Shown: positions 27,571 to 36,976, counted from the first letter of the stretch. The stretch is DNA of 64,000 nucleotides from G963677085 sp963677085 (GCA_963677085.2 CAXXFH010000004.1:3410001-3474000); one strand, 5' to 3'. Notes: generated by a model not told the origin, from the sequence alone. Program-made: numbers and translations.

Positions 27571-27894
27571 ATGAAGAAGATCGCTGCAAACCCCAGTGCC
27601 GACCGGCACGAGTTCGTCGAGTTGGAGCAGTTGCCCAATGTCGGTCCTGCGATTGCCGCAGATCTTCGGCGGTTGGGCATCTCCGAACCCGGCGATTTGT
27701 GCGGTCGAGATCCGTATGCGATGTACGACGAATTATGCCGCCGCACGGGCCAGCACCACGACCCGTGCGAGCTGGATGTATTCCTGGCGGCCGTTCGCTT
27801 CATGGAGGGCGAGCCGGCCAAACCGTGGTGGAAGTACACGCCTCAGCGGAAGCGAGAATTGGCCCTTCGCCGCAAACAGACCTCCACGAAGTGA
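27571..27894 (+). CDS. Small helix-hairpin-helix (Cdd1-like) protein
   Basis: A 107-residue cytoplasmic protein. Residues 16-50 (VELEQLPNVGPAIAADLRRL, then GISEPGDLCGRDPYAMYDEL) form a helix-hairpin-helix with the LPNVGPAIA turn, as in the Cdd1 family of small proteins sometimes labelled mitomycin-resistance-like. The C-terminal part ends in a basic stretch (TPQRKRELALRRKQ). DNA binding is possible from the fold, but Cdd1 functions are poorly known. It is 48 bases after yjbQ and may be cotranscribed. AAGG lies about nine bases upstream of the ATG. Confidence 0.85.
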   Translation: MKKIAANPSADRHEFVELEQLPNVGPAIAADLRRLGISEPGDLCGRDPYAMYDELCRRTGQHHDPCELDVFLAAVRFMEGEPAKPWWKYTPQRKRELALRRKQTSTK

Positions 27895-28474
27895 TGCCGC
27901 TGAGTCACCGTCGAAGAAGTCGACGACTTCACGCCGAACCAGCTCTACGGCTCGTCAATCATCTGGCCTAAGGTTGGGGTGACATGTCCACGCTTACGCT
28001 TGCGTGGGCATGCTGACATCAGGCAACCGACCGGATGGCATCGCAATAAATGATCCCTTCTGCGGGGTCACATTTCTCCATTTTTCCGCCGGAAAGCCGC
28101 CGTTTCAAGCCGCGGTTTGCCGCAGCAAACCGGCTCGCCGAGCCACGTATCTGGCGGAAATCGATACCTGACGGCACTTCCGTGGTCCCGATAGGTGGCT
28201 TCGCACCGATCTGCGGAACAGTCTGTATGAATCTGCCAAGCAATCGGCATGTCGAACCGTGGCCCGGCAGGCATCTAACTCATTCTGAATGCTAGAGTTC
28301 CTATGGTGGACTAGTCTTCTCGGGCGATTGCAACTGGAGATGCCAGAGAAAGTCCTGCCTGTTCATGGGGCAGCGACGGACGATTCGGCATAGGTATCCA
28401 CCGCTGGTCGCCTTCATCAGTAATCTTATTCTCTCAATGTATCCCGAAGCGATTCTCGGTTTGCGTTAAGCGTT
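27895..28474. other. Intergenic stretch with a hairpin repeat
   Basis: About 580 bases before the hybrid kinase. Positions 27981-28018 form a GACATGTCCACG / CGTGGGCATG hairpin. Near 28110-28145 several short G/C-rich hairpins overlap (GCCGCGGTTTGCCGCAGC). No gene is seen. Confidence 0.45.
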
Positions 28475-30436
28475 ATGAAGCGACTTACCCTGTATGGTGC
28501 CAGTCTTGCACTCTGCCTTGGCCTCTATGCGGCGGCCGTGCTGGGGTATGTGCTTTGGGAGACTTACGAAGCACAAGAGCACTTCCTTCGGCAGGTCGAC
28601 CAGCGGTTACTGCTGGGTGCGGAGACATTGAAGTATTTGCTGCCCGAGGACTTTCACGATCGGGCCGTCGACGAGGACGCGATTCCCTATGACGAGGAGT
28701 TGCGTATTCGAAAGCTCGTCACCGGATTGGCGCTCGATACCGATTTCGAATATCTCTATACCCTGGTCGAAAAAGACGGCCGCTTTTATTTTGCCGCGTG
28801 TACGGTCACGGAAGAGGAGGCCAAACAGCGGAAATCCTGGTATTTCTATCCCTACGACGATATCCCCGAAGCTTTTGTCCGCGCGTATCGCGAGCGAAAA
28901 ACGGAGTATTGCACCTATACCGACCAGTGGGGCACCTTCCGATCGGTTGCCATTCCTCAGGTTGCACCGGGTGGCCATCTCTACCTGGCCTGCGCCGACT
29001 ACGACCTGGGCGACAATCAAGCCGCCTTGTACTGGCCCTACGTCGGAGCGATTGTCGTCGCTATCTCGTTTTTTGCTTTGGCGATACCTTTCGTCATTCT
29101 GTACGCCTTCACGATCCAAAGCAGTAATCGTCAGCTACAGGACGTTAATGCCAAGTTGGCCGAACACAAGGCCCACCTGGAAGACGAAGTGGTGCGGCGT
29201 ACGGTCGACCTCGAAAAGGCCAGACAAGCGGCCGAAGAGGCCAATCGGCTGAAATCCCGATTTGTCTTCAATGTGTCGCACGAGATGCGCACACCATTGA
29301 ACGGAATCCTTGGTTTCTGCGAAGCCCTGTTGACCGCCGATTCGATCGAAACGGCCCACTCGCAGGCCAAGGTGGTATTGCGAGAGTCGGAAACCCTGTT
29401 GATGTTGATCAACGATCTGTTGGACAACGCCAAGATCGAGTCGGGCAAGATGGAATTGGAATCCCGACCCCTGGTGTTGGGAGCATTGCTGGACAACGTG
29501 ACCAGCAGCATGGGCGTATTGGCCGAAAAGCGCGGACTGGAGTTCCGCGCGGCGATCATCGACGAGGTGCCGGCCTTTGTGAAGGGTGATTTTCTGCGAT
29601 TGCGTCAGGTCCTGGTGAATCTCATCTCTAATGCCATCAAGTTCACTGAGAAAGGTTCGGTAACGGTCAAGGTCGAGTCGCTTCAACGCACGTCCGATGA
29701 TGCCACTCTCCGTTTCAGCGTTGCCGATACCGGCATCGGGATTCCCAAAGAGAAGCACGAGACCGTGTTCGCCAGCTTCACTCAAGGTGACCTTAGCACC
29801 ACGCGAAAATACGGCGGTACCGGCCTGGGAACTTCCATCGCCCGCCAACTTGTGGAATTGATGGGCGGAAAAATGGGGCTCGACAGCGAACCCGGTCGAG
29901 GCAGCACCTTCTGGTTCGACGTGACTTTGCCGCTGTGCGAGCGCCACGAATGCCTGGATCCGCTTCCCGAGAAATGCGACCCAACGGCTTCCTTGCGCAG
30001 CGAACACCCGGGCAAAATCCTCATCGCTGACGACTATCACACCAACCAGGCAATCGCCCGACTGTTTCTTGAAAAGGCCGGGCATACCGTGACCGTGGTC
30101 GACAACGGGGCGCAAGCGGTGGCCGTGTGTTGTCAGCAGTCGTTCGACCTGATTCTGATGGATCTGCAGATGCCCATCATGGATGGCCAGCAAGCCACCG
30201 CAAAAATCCGAGCCGGCAAGACGCCGAACTCGCGAATTCCCATCCTGGCAATGACGGCCAGTGCCGAATCGAGCACACGCGAGGCGTGCATCGACGCGGA
30301 AATGGACGATGTGATCGTCAAACCGATTCGTCGGGCAACCTTCCTGGCGACGGTCGACCAATGGTTAACCACCAGCTACGAGCAGACTTCCCAAGCATTC
30401 TCCCCTCTCCCCTCCGGAGAGAGGGGCAGGGAGTGA
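28475..30436 (+). CDS. Membrane-bound hybrid sensor histidine kinase
   Basis: A 653-residue protein. A first membrane helix (residues 8-28), a periplasmic sensing region (29-185) and a second helix (187-213) are followed by a coiled-coil linker. The HisKA domain has the phospho-accepting His in FNVSHEMRTPLNGILG (H269). The ATPase domain has N-box VNLISNAIKF, DTGIGIP and GGTGLGTSIARQL. A C-terminal receiver domain (about 513-635) has IADDYHTN and acceptor Asp in LILMDLQMP (D563), then a Lys in VKP. The sensing region is not a recognisable PAS or CHASE domain to me. The last residues, including the stop, are encoded by a dispersed CCCTCTCCC-type repeat. No partner regulator is adjacent. Confidence 0.93.
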   Translation: MKRLTLYGASLALCLGLYAAAVLGYVLWETYEAQEHFLRQVDQRLLLGAETLKYLLPEDFHDRAVDEDAIPYDEELRIRKLVTGLALDTDFEYLYTLVEKDGRFYFAACTVTEEEAKQRKSWYFYPYDDIPEAFVRAYRERKTEYCTYTDQWGTFRSVAIPQVAPGGHLYLACADYDLGDNQAALYWPYVGAIVVAISFFALAIPFVILYAFTIQSSNRQLQDVNAKLAEHKAHLEDEVVRRTVDLEKARQAAEEANRLKSRFVFNVSHEMRTPLNGILGFCEALLTADSIETAHSQAKVVLRESETLLMLINDLLDNAKIESGKMELESRPLVLGALLDNVTSSMGVLAEKRGLEFRAAIIDEVPAFVKGDFLRLRQVLVNLISNAIKFTEKGSVTVKVESLQRTSDDATLRFSVADTGIGIPKEKHETVFASFTQGDLSTTRKYGGTGLGTSIARQLVELMGGKMGLDSEPGRGSTFWFDVTLPLCERHECLDPLPEKCDPTASLRSEHPGKILIADDYHTNQAIARLFLEKAGHTVTVVDNGAQAVAVCCQQSFDLILMDLQMPIMDGQQATAKIRAGKTPNSRIPILAMTASAESSTREACIDAEMDDVIVKPIRRATFLATVDQWLTTSYEQTSQAFSPLPSGERGRE

Positions 30437-30442
30437 GGGGAT
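30402..30442. repeat. CCCTCTCCC-type hairpin repeat overlapping the kinase stop codon
   Basis: CCCCTCTCCCCTCC pairs with GGAGAGAGGGG and is followed by CAGGGAGTGAGGGG. Related copies are near 46290, 53997, 55791 and 55884. This copy supplies the final codons and the stop of the hybrid kinase. Confidence 0.7.
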
Positions 30443-30553
30443 CGTAGTGGCAAGGACGTTCCTAACTCAAAAAAGCGTTCTTCAAACTCTTTGCCGTCCT
30501 CCTCACCTGGCAGCTCTCCTGCCACCGTCAGCCATCGAAAACCGGCAACGTGA

Positions 30554-31576
30554 TCACGAGCCGTCGGCCGCAGCCTTGGCAATGGTTTGCAGTTGCTTCA
30601 GCTGTTGCTCGGAAAACGTGCCCACGGGCGCCGCCGTCGCATCCCAGTTCGGGCCGAGGTCGAGCGTCACCACACCGCCATTGGCCGTCACCTTGGCAAC
30701 CCATTGCGTCCACATCGAATCCGGATGACGGACGTTTCGTTTTCCCCAAAAGTCGCCCAAAAACGTCAGCACGTGCCACTGGGAACCGTCGAGCCAACGT
30801 CCTTCGCAGGAATACGTAAAGGGGTCGTTGAGTTCACCGGCCGTGTAATCTTCCGCATCGGTCCACCGCTTGAGGCTAACCCCGGGATTGAAGGTTACTA
30901 CGGCCTGCGGATTGCCATGTTTGACGGCCTCGGCATACACTTGGGCGATGTCGGAGTTGAAACCACACCATTGGTATCCACCGTCGAACCACCATCCCGA
31001 GACGGCATCGCCATAGCGATCCGACCATTCGCGAATCACCATCGCCCATTTCTGTGCGAAGGCAAGGTCGAGTTTGCGGTCGCGATTGACCGGCGTTTCG
31101 GGTAGTCCAAACGCGCGGATTGCCTGCGGGTCGCGATTCGGTGTCTGGCACGGCAAATAGAGCATCAATCGAATGCCGTGCGGCTTCAGCGCCGCGGCCA
31201 ATTCCTTCGGCAGGTCGCGTTTTGCACAGCGAGTGCCGGGCGCAAAACCGGCCGTTTTTTCGTAGGTGGCGTTGGGGGCGTTCATGTAACCGGAGTTCTG
31301 CCCCAGCGTGAAGACAAAGTATTGCGCACCCGAGTCGGAAAGTTGTTTTGCCACCGCCGGAACGTCGAACTTTTCCACGAGTTCGAAATTTGATGCGTTT
31401 GGCAAGAAGTGCATAAACGCGCCGATTTTCGCCTTGTATAACCAATCGGTAGCCGGATTACAATCTCCTCTGGTGATCGCCTTGGCGCTGGGCTGCTCGG
31501 CAGCTTTCAAAAATGTCGTCGCGATGGCCAACAGCCCGACTGACAAGACTACTGTCATTTGCGTTTTTAAAATCAT
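30554..31576 (-). CDS. Exported GH29-like (alpha-L-fucosidase family) protein
   Basis: A 340-residue protein with a signal peptide (MILKTQMTVVLSVGLLAIAT, ending around KAAEQ). It resembles the catalytic barrel of alpha-L-fucosidases: GAFMHFLPN near residue 52, KQLSDSGAQYFVFTLGQNSG (77-96), HGIRLMLYLPC (133-143) and GWWFDGGYQW (194-203), where D198 fits the GH29 nucleophile. The typical C-terminal beta-domain is missing, so it is shorter than classical fucosidases, and its sugar specificity cannot be told. It could degrade algal or host fucose-containing polysaccharides, which planctomycetes often do. A GTG one codon upstream is the alternative start. The SGNH hydrolase gene is upstream on the same strand. 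Confidence 0.8.
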   Translation of the reverse strand: MILKTQMTVVLSVGLLAIATTFLKAAEQPSAKAITRGDCNPATDWLYKAKIGAFMHFLPNASNFELVEKFDVPAVAKQLSDSGAQYFVFTLGQNSGYMNAPNATYEKTAGFAPGTRCAKRDLPKELAAALKPHGIRLMLYLPCQTPNRDPQAIRAFGLPETPVNRDRKLDLAFAQKWAMVIREWSDRYGDAVSGWWFDGGYQWCGFNSDIAQVYAEAVKHGNPQAVVTFNPGVSLKRWTDAEDYTAGELNDPFTYSCEGRWLDGSQWHVLTFLGDFWGKRNVRHPDSMWTQWVAKVTANGGVVTLDLGPNWDATAAPVGTFSEQQLKQLQTIAKAAADGS

Positions 31577-31689
31577 CACCGTTGTGGCCCTACGTTTTCT
31601 TGGCGATTATTTGTCGCACCGGAAATCGAGCGCAGCGAGAGATACTCGTTGCTTCGTGAACCGTTGCCTTGCCGAAGTGTCGCCGGAAA

Positions 31690-32367
31690 TCAAAGATGGG
31701 GACGAACCAACTTGGTCCACAGTTCGTAGCCCGCCGGCTTCATGTGCAAACCATCCGACTTGAACAGTTCCGCACGCGGCATGCCGTCGTCGCCCATCAT
31801 CGGGGCATCGATATCGACGAATACCAGCCGATCGTCCTTTTCCGTTTCGGCCGCGATCAAGGCGTTGGCCGCACGCACCTTGTCGACCAGCTTCCACCGC
31901 CGGATGCTCGGCTTGATGGCGATGTAGACGATTCGCGTTTTCGGCAGCGCCGCGTGGACTTTAGCCACAAAGGCCTTGTAGTCGGCTGCCACTCGTTCGG
32001 GGCTTTTGCCCGCGCCGATGTCGTTGTCGCCGGCATAAAGGACGACGGTCTTCGGCTTATAGGGCAAGACGATACGATCGGCAAAGTGAACCGAGTCAAT
32101 CACCTGCGAGCCGCCGAAGCCGCGGTTGTATACGGGCAGTTCCGGGAAATACTTCTTCACGTCCCAGCCCACGATGCTCGAGCTGCCGATGAAGAGAATC
32201 CCGTCGGCCGGCGGGAATTGTTCCTTGTCACGGGTTTCGAACTTCTGGATGTTCGGTTCCCAGCGTGCGGAAGGATCTTTTTTCTCGGCCGCCTCGGCAC
32301 GATGCAAACCCGCAACGATGGCAAACAAGACAAGACAGGAAATCAATACAAAACGACGGCGATTCAT
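31690..32367 (-). CDS. Exported SGNH/GDSL hydrolase
   Basis: A 225-residue protein with a signal peptide (MNRRRFVLISCLVLFAIVAG). GAGGAG seven bases before the ATG at 32367 fixes the start. All four SGNH blocks are seen: block I FIGSSSIVGW with the nucleophile Ser around residue 62-64, block II Gly in NRGFGGSQ (G85), block III Asn in YAGDNDIG (N115) and block V SDGLHMKPAGYELW with D205 and H208. Such enzymes remove acyl or acetyl groups from lipids or polysaccharides. Its position upstream of the GH29-like gene on the same strand (113 bases apart) hints that the two may act on the same carbohydrate. Confidence 0.92.
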   Translation of the reverse strand: MNRRRFVLISCLVLFAIVAGLHRAEAAEKKDPSARWEPNIQKFETRDKEQFPPADGILFIGSSSIVGWDVKKYFPELPVYNRGFGGSQVIDSVHFADRIVLPYKPKTVVLYAGDNDIGAGKSPERVAADYKAFVAKVHAALPKTRIVYIAIKPSIRRWKLVDKVRAANALIAAETEKDDRLVFVDIDAPMMGDDGMPRAELFKSDGLHMKPAGYELWTKLVRPHL

Positions 32368-32504
32368 GGTGTACTCCTCGGCCACGGCAGGTCGATTCCA
32401 GTTGATTCAACAGAACCGCATTGTAGCACGAACGGCAACCGAGCAGCAAATTGCCGAAGTAAATGGCCATGAGAACTGCGGAGTCGAAGTCTGGGCTATT
32501 CTCA

Positions 32505-32539
32505 TCCTGGCTCCCACGCTGTAGCGCGGGAACCAGGGG
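32505..32539. repeat. Hairpin repeat, TCCTGGCTCCCACGCT type
   Basis: TCCTGGCTCCCACGCTG pairs with AGCGCGGGAACCAGGG. It sits between the divergent SGNH and oxidoreductase genes and is closely related to the copy at 2959-2992. Confidence 0.65.
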
Positions 32540-32659
32540 TAATCGACTTTGCAGTTCCCCCTACTGTTCCTCCCGCGTTTGACGCTGTTCTGGAGGTGGA
32601 CTACGATAGAAGTCTGTCTAGTTTTCCCACCGCAATCGTCCCTCCAGGAGCCGTTTTCC

Positions 32660-33919
32660 ATGGTTTTTTCACGTCGTGTGTCTCGCCGCCGTTTTCTGCA
32701 AAATACGAGTGCCGTCGCTGGAGCGGCCATTGCGGCGCCTTACCTTGTGCCGCAACGGGCATTTGGTGCCAACGAGAAGATCAACGTTGGGCATATTGGC
32801 GTGCGAGGGCAGGGGCGCGCCCATTTCAACATGGGCCAGGCCGTGGCCGTATGCGATGTCGACAAGCAAGTGCTGGCCGCCGCGCAGAAGACGCTCGAAA
32901 AGAAGTCCGGTAAGTGCGAGCCGTACACCGATTTTCGCAAGATGCTCGAGTGCAAAGACCTCGACGCGGTGGTGACCGCCACGCCCGACCATTGGCACGC
33001 ACTGATCACCATTCACGCCTGCGAGGCCGGCAAAGACGTGTATTGCGAGAAGCCGTTGACGCTGTGCATCGCCGAGGGCCGCGCGATGGTCGACGCCGCC
33101 CGGCGCAATAAGCGGATCGTGCAGACCGGTTCGCAGCAGCGCAGCGACAAACGTTTTCGCTATGCGTGTGAACTGGTCCGCAACGGTCGGCTGGGAAAAA
33201 TCGAAAAGGTCGAGGTGGGTATACCGGGCTGTAATCATCCTGGGGCGCTCGGGCCCGACAGCGATCCGCCCGAGTGGCTCGACTACAACATGTGGCTCGG
33301 CCCAGCGCCGTACCGTCCGTACAACGAAAAACGCGTGCACTACAATTTCCGCTTCTGGCTCGATTACAGCGGTGGCCAGATGACCAACTGGGGTGCCCAT
33401 CATTTGGACATTACCCAATGGGCCTTGGGAATGGACGACTCGGGCCCGATTAAAACCGAAGGCACCGGAGAATTCGACGCCGAAAAACGGTTTACCGTGC
33501 CGGCTCGATACGACATTACCCACACGTATGCCAACGGCGTGAAAGTCCACGTTGGCCAGAAGTATAGGGGAGGAGTGACCTTCTACGGCAGCGAGGGCAA
33601 GATCTACGTCACCCGAGGAAAGATCGAAAGCGAGCCGGGCGAGATCATCGAAAAGCCCATCGCCGAGAGCGAAATCCACCTCTACGCTAGCAAGAGCCAT
33701 CACCAGAACTTCCTCGACTGCATCAAGAGCCGCGAGCTGCCCATCTGCGATGTCGAGATCGGTCACCGCTCGGCGACGGTTTGCCACTTGGGCAACCTGT
33801 GTGCGCTGGCCGGTCGAAGTATCCAGTGGGATCCGGTGAAGGAACAGGTCGTCGGCGACGAGGAAGTGGCCAAGATGGTCCGCCGCGATTATCGGGCACC
33901 GTGGAAGCTGGAAGTGTGA
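32660..33919 (+). CDS. Tat-exported Gfo/Idh/MocA family oxidoreductase
   Basis: A 419-residue protein with a twin-arginine signal (SRRVSRRRFLQNTSAVAGAA, residues 4-23), so it should be exported already folded with its cofactor. The start at 32660 has AGGAG nine bases upstream, which removes a 37-residue false extension. The Rossmann nucleotide-binding domain includes VGHIGVRGQGRAHF (43-56) and TATPDHWHA (107-115), and the family's EKP motif is at 130-132 (CEKPLTL). The C-terminal domain contains WGAHHLDITQWALG. Proteins of this large planctomycete group use NAD(P)-linked chemistry on sugars or inositols, but the substrate is unknown. A strong terminator lies downstream. Confidence 0.93.
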   Translation: MVFSRRVSRRRFLQNTSAVAGAAIAAPYLVPQRAFGANEKINVGHIGVRGQGRAHFNMGQAVAVCDVDKQVLAAAQKTLEKKSGKCEPYTDFRKMLECKDLDAVVTATPDHWHALITIHACEAGKDVYCEKPLTLCIAEGRAMVDAARRNKRIVQTGSQQRSDKRFRYACELVRNGRLGKIEKVEVGIPGCNHPGALGPDSDPPEWLDYNMWLGPAPYRPYNEKRVHYNFRFWLDYSGGQMTNWGAHHLDITQWALGMDDSGPIKTEGTGEFDAEKRFTVPARYDITHTYANGVKVHVGQKYRGGVTFYGSEGKIYVTRGKIESEPGEIIEKPIAESEIHLYASKSHHQNFLDCIKSRELPICDVEIGHRSATVCHLGNLCALAGRSIQWDPVKEQVVGDEEVAKMVRRDYRAPWKLEV

Positions 33920-33976
33920 GGCCGTGGTTGTGAAAAAACCACGCGAGTGGTCTGACCACTTCGACTTCACGGGTGC

Positions 33977-33999
33977 CAGGGGCAGCTCGCTTGCCCCTG
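33977..33999. repeat. Short hairpin CAGGGGCA / TGCCCCTG
   Basis: A perfect eight-base stem with a seven-base loop between the oxidoreductase gene and its terminator. It has no T-run, so it is probably a repeat and not a terminator. Confidence 0.5.
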
Positions 34000-34089
34000 A
34001 TTTGGCAAGGGTGGGCAAGCCGCACATGGCGCCCGCGCAGCCTAATATTGGCAAAGCGATTGCGTGCTGAAGAAGCATCAAAAAGACAA

Positions 34090-34130
34090 CCGGGGCGGCC
34101 GTCTTGGCAGATGGCCGCCCCGGTTTCTTT
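34090..34130. terminator. Strong intrinsic terminator
   Basis: CCGGGGCGGCC (34090-34100) pairs perfectly with GGCCGCCCCGG (34113-34123), followed by TTTCTTT. An A-rich stretch on the left side could serve the opposite strand, so it may stop transcription from both the oxidoreductase gene and the convergent gene at 34205. Confidence 0.85.
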
Positions 34131-34204
34131 GCTCCGAGGGCAAATTTCGATCGTACGTCCGGCCGCAAGCACTCGCGTAGAATGCGCGGCCAGAGGTGGT
34201 GCCG

Positions 34205-34855
34205 TTACCCTACCGGCTGGCTGGCCTCATAGGCTAGGCTTTCGAGGAACTTCTTTGCGGTGATGTATTGCTCGGGCGGCAACTTGCGGATCTGGTCCTT
34301 CAGGTCGTCGAGCATCTTTTGGGTTACTTTGTCAACCGTAGCGAATTCCGAGGCACTGACGGCTCCCTTTTTGGCCCGGTCGGCGAAGACCCGTTCCAAC
34401 TCGGCCCGTTCTTGAGCGAAACTGTCTGTCTTCAGGAGCATGGGCCAATTGACTTCACCCGTCACCGAGTCCAACTCGCTGGGGCTCAGCGGTTGCGGTT
34501 TGCCAATCTGAGCGAAGCGAATCCAAGCCTCTTTTCCCGCACGGGGACCGCGTTCGGCTTCGCGATACTGGCGATTCATTTCCCGCGCTTCGAAGTAGGT
34601 CTGCGTGCCGAGTTTGTAATTTTCGAGTTCGTTTTTCCGAGCGTCGCTGTAGTTGATGGCGGCGGCGGAGTTCATGAGGTTGGCCGCGCCGCGGGAGCGG
34701 ACCACATCGCCCATGCCACGCATGTATCCTTCGGCAATCGTCGATGCATGATACGATGGGGCGACGTAGACACCTCCATCACCAGAGTACTGGGCCGACG
34801 TAATGGCGGCGCCACTGATCATCGAGACGAAAGTCATCCAGGCCAAGGGTTTCAT
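34205..34855 (-). CDS. Exported protein of unknown function
   Basis: A 216-residue protein with signal peptide MKPLAWMTFVSMISGAAITS. The ATG at 34855 has GGAGAA just upstream. A longer frame adds 41 residues with no support. The mature part starts with a Gly/Tyr/Ser-rich segment and is otherwise helical, with RNYSD-like charged stretches (INYSDARKNELENYKLGTQT, REMNRQYREAERGPR). No known domain is recognised. It shares the terminator with the convergent oxidoreductase gene. Function unknown. Confidence 0.75.
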   Translation of the reverse strand: MKPLAWMTFVSMISGAAITSAQYSGDGGVYVAPSYHASTIAEGYMRGMGDVVRSRGAANLMNSAAAINYSDARKNELENYKLGTQTYFEAREMNRQYREAERGPRAGKEAWIRFAQIGKPQPLSPSELDSVTGEVNWPMLLKTDSFAQERAELERVFADRAKKGAVSASEFATVDKVTQKMLDDLKDQIRKLPPEQYITAKKFLESLAYEASQPVG

Positions 34856-34973
34856 GGCGGAGTTCTCCGAGGGTTCCCGACTTCCGATATTTCTGCCGTC
34901 CGCTGGAATTGAATCCAGCGTACTGCGACATTCCCCCCCCAGGAAGAGCCTGCGAGGAGAAATTGTTGACTGG

Positions 34974-35001
34974 TTCACTTTTCTACACCCGCCGTTATAA
35001 T
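34974..35001 (+). promoter_or_regulatory. Candidate sigma-70 promoter
   Basis: TTCACT and TATAAT are separated by 16 bases. The -10 box is a perfect match to consensus. It points toward the HEAT-repeat gene at 35333, which would have a leader of about 320 bases containing two hairpin repeats. Confidence 0.35.
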
Positions 35002-35124
35002 AGTCGCGTGGTCGAGTATGTCAACCAGCGCCGGCATGTTCGGCATGTCCATGCAAGCCTGGGCATGGCATCCGTTCTTCTGGTCTGGCAACACACTAGA
35101 GGCGGTTTTGTGGGTTCTGCATTG

Positions 35125-35193
35125 CCTGTGGAACGAAGGCGACCAACAGGAGCCCGGCTTCCCGGGCCGGAATGTAACGAAGTGTTCCACGGT
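35125..35193 (-). repeat. Shorter relative of the 103-bp palindrome
   Basis: Read leftward, the core hairpin GCCCGGGAAGCCGGGC is followed by TCCTGTTGGTCGCCTTCG, matching the internal order of the 103-bp copies. The outer stem is different (GTGGAAC / GTTCCAC) and the first inner hairpin is absent. Confidence 0.6.
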
Positions 35194-35332
35194 CAAATAA
35201 AAAATCAACAAAAATCCGGCTTTGGGTTCGTACTATCCGCTGAACGAATGACCTGGACGCTAGTGTGAGAACGGCTTCTAGGCGACGCTACTCAGCCTTC
35301 AAACAGGCCCTACAGGAAAACAGGAGTACACC

Positions 35333-36976
35333 ATGAAGAGACTGATGCTTATCGGTATGGCGTGGATGGTGTTGAGCAGCTTGGCCCTGGCGGCCGATTC
35401 CCAAGGCGAGCAATGGCTGGCCGCGGCCAAGTCGGGTGACGAAGCGACTCGGATCCAGGCGATCGAAGTTTTGGGGCAGCAAGGCGACGAGATTCCGGGG
35501 GCCATGGACCTGCTTGTCGAACTGGTCAAGGATCCTTCTGACAAGATCCAAGGGCATGCGGCGCATGCTCTGGGACAGCTTGGCAAAGCGGCGCGGCCAG
35601 TGGCCAAACACGTGGCCGCGTTGGTGGGCGACGACAATGCCCACGTTCGCCGGGCGGCGATTCGTGCGTTGCGAAAGATCGATCCCGACGAAGCGATCAC
35701 CCTGCCGATTATCATCAAGATTCTCGAAGACGGCGATGACGAGGTGCGCACTGACATTCTCCTCGCGATTGCCGAGGAGGGCAAGGCGGCCGTACCGCGG
35801 TTAACCACGGCGTTGGCCGACCCCGAAGGCGCCTATTGGGCGTGCCTTGTGCTCCAGGAGATGGGTCCCGAGGCGGCCGGTGCGGTGCCTGCACTGGTCA
35901 AGCTGATTCAAAGTGACGATCGGCCCGAGGTGGTGCGGGAAGCCACGATCACGTTGGGGCAAATCGGTCCGGCGGCGGCTCCGGCGGTTCCCGTGCTGAT
36001 CGAGGAGCTGAAGAGTCCTCGCCCGGGAGTTCTCGTTGCCGCCATTTTTGCTCTGGGGAACATCGGAGCACCGGCAGCCCAACCGGCCCAGGACGCGATC
36101 GCGAAACTGGCCGACAGCGACGACATGTTCATCAAGATGGAAAGCAACTGGGCCTTGGCAAAAATCGATCGGGCGAACCCAGATGTGTTGTTGCATACCA
36201 CGCAAATCCTGGTCGACTGCTTGCGTTCGGATGATCCGCAGATCCGCATTGCCGCGGCGCGAGGATTGGCCGATCTGAAGCCCGGACCGAAGCTGGTGCT
36301 GCCCGAGTTGAAAAAGGTTATGGTAGGTGCTTCGCCCGAGGTGATCAGCAATGTGGTGGATGCGATCGCCTCGCTGGGTTCCGAGGCCGTACCTCCGCTG
36401 ATCGAGGCCTTGCGCCAAAAGGAAGTGCGTCCGAAGGTAGCGATCATCCTGGGCCGCATCGGCCCCGAGGCGAAGGCCGCGGTGCCCGCGCTGGTCGAAG
36501 CGCTCAACGACGAGAACACGGTCACGCGGCAAGAGGTTCTCTTTGCCCTAGCCTCTATTGGTCCGGAGGCGAAGGCGGCCGTGCCGGCCATTGTCGGTGC
36601 TCTGCAAGACCCCGATATGGACGTTCGTTATGGGGCCTGTTTTGCCCTGGGTAAAATCGGTCCGGCGGCGCTGGAGGCCAAACCCGAACTGCAGAAGAAG
36701 CTTGACAGTGCCGACCAGTTTCTGGCCCTATCGGCGGCTTGGGCCTTGGCTCAGATTGACGCGGCCTGTCCGCAGACGGCTCCCAAGTCGGTGCCCCTGT
36801 TGATCAAGGCGCTCGACAGCCCGGAGTTGATGGTTCGCTTGGAAGCGATCGGTGCCTTGGGGTGTGTCGGCCCGTTGGCCAAGCAGGCGATCGATCCCTT
36901 GAAGAAATTGGCGACCGAGGACGACGAGCCTCAGGTGCGCGAAGCGGCTGCGAAAGCCCTAGAGGCCATCAAGTAG
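35333..36976 (+). CDS. Exported HEAT-repeat solenoid protein (547 residues)
   Basis: A signal peptide (MKRLMLIGMAWMVLSSLALA) is followed by about fourteen HEAT-type repeats spanning essentially the whole mature protein (patterns such as AVPALVKLI, VREATITLGQIGPAA, VRYGACFALGKIGPAA). AGGAG lies about eight bases before the ATG. Proteins like this form superhelical scaffolds and are abundant in planctomycetes; none of the repeats carries the lyase-type catalytic sites. It would act in the periplasm or outside the cell. A terminator follows directly. The HEAT protein at 2.0-2.8 kb is a smaller relative in repeat type. Confidence 0.93.
   Translation: MKRLMLIGMAWMVLSSLALAADSQGEQWLAAAKSGDEATRIQAIEVLGQQGDEIPGAMDLLVELVKDPSDKIQGHAAHALGQLGKAARPVAKHVAALVGDDNAHVRRAAIRALRKIDPDEAITLPIIIKILEDGDDEVRTDILLAIAEEGKAAVPRLTTALADPEGAYWACLVLQEMGPEAAGAVPALVKLIQSDDRPEVVREATITLGQIGPAAAPAVPVLIEELKSPRPGVLVAAIFALGNIGAPAAQPAQDAIAKLADSDDMFIKMESNWALAKIDRANPDVLLHTTQILVDCLRSDDPQIRIAAARGLADLKPGPKLVLPELKKVMVGASPEVISNVVDAIASLGSEAVPPLIEALRQKEVRPKVAIILGRIGPEAKAAVPALVEALNDENTVTRQEVLFALASIGPEAKAAVPAIVGALQDPDMDVRYGACFALGKIGPAALEAKPELQKKLDSADQFLALSAAWALAQIDAACPQTAPKSVPLLIKALDSPELMVRLEAIGALGCVGPLAKQAIDPLKKLATEDDEPQVREAAAKALEAIK

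Larger units (their letters stand above)
34856..35332. other. Divergent intergenic region
   Basis: About 480 bases holding a candidate promoter (34974-35001), a GCATGTCC-type hairpin (35043-35072) and the shorter relative of the 103-bp palindrome (35125-35193). No gene is seen. Confidence 0.5.

Noticed and set aside
28398..28418. CCACCGCTGGTCGCCTTCATC as a third full palindrome copy
   Set aside because: It matches only part of the constant block and has no paired flanks.
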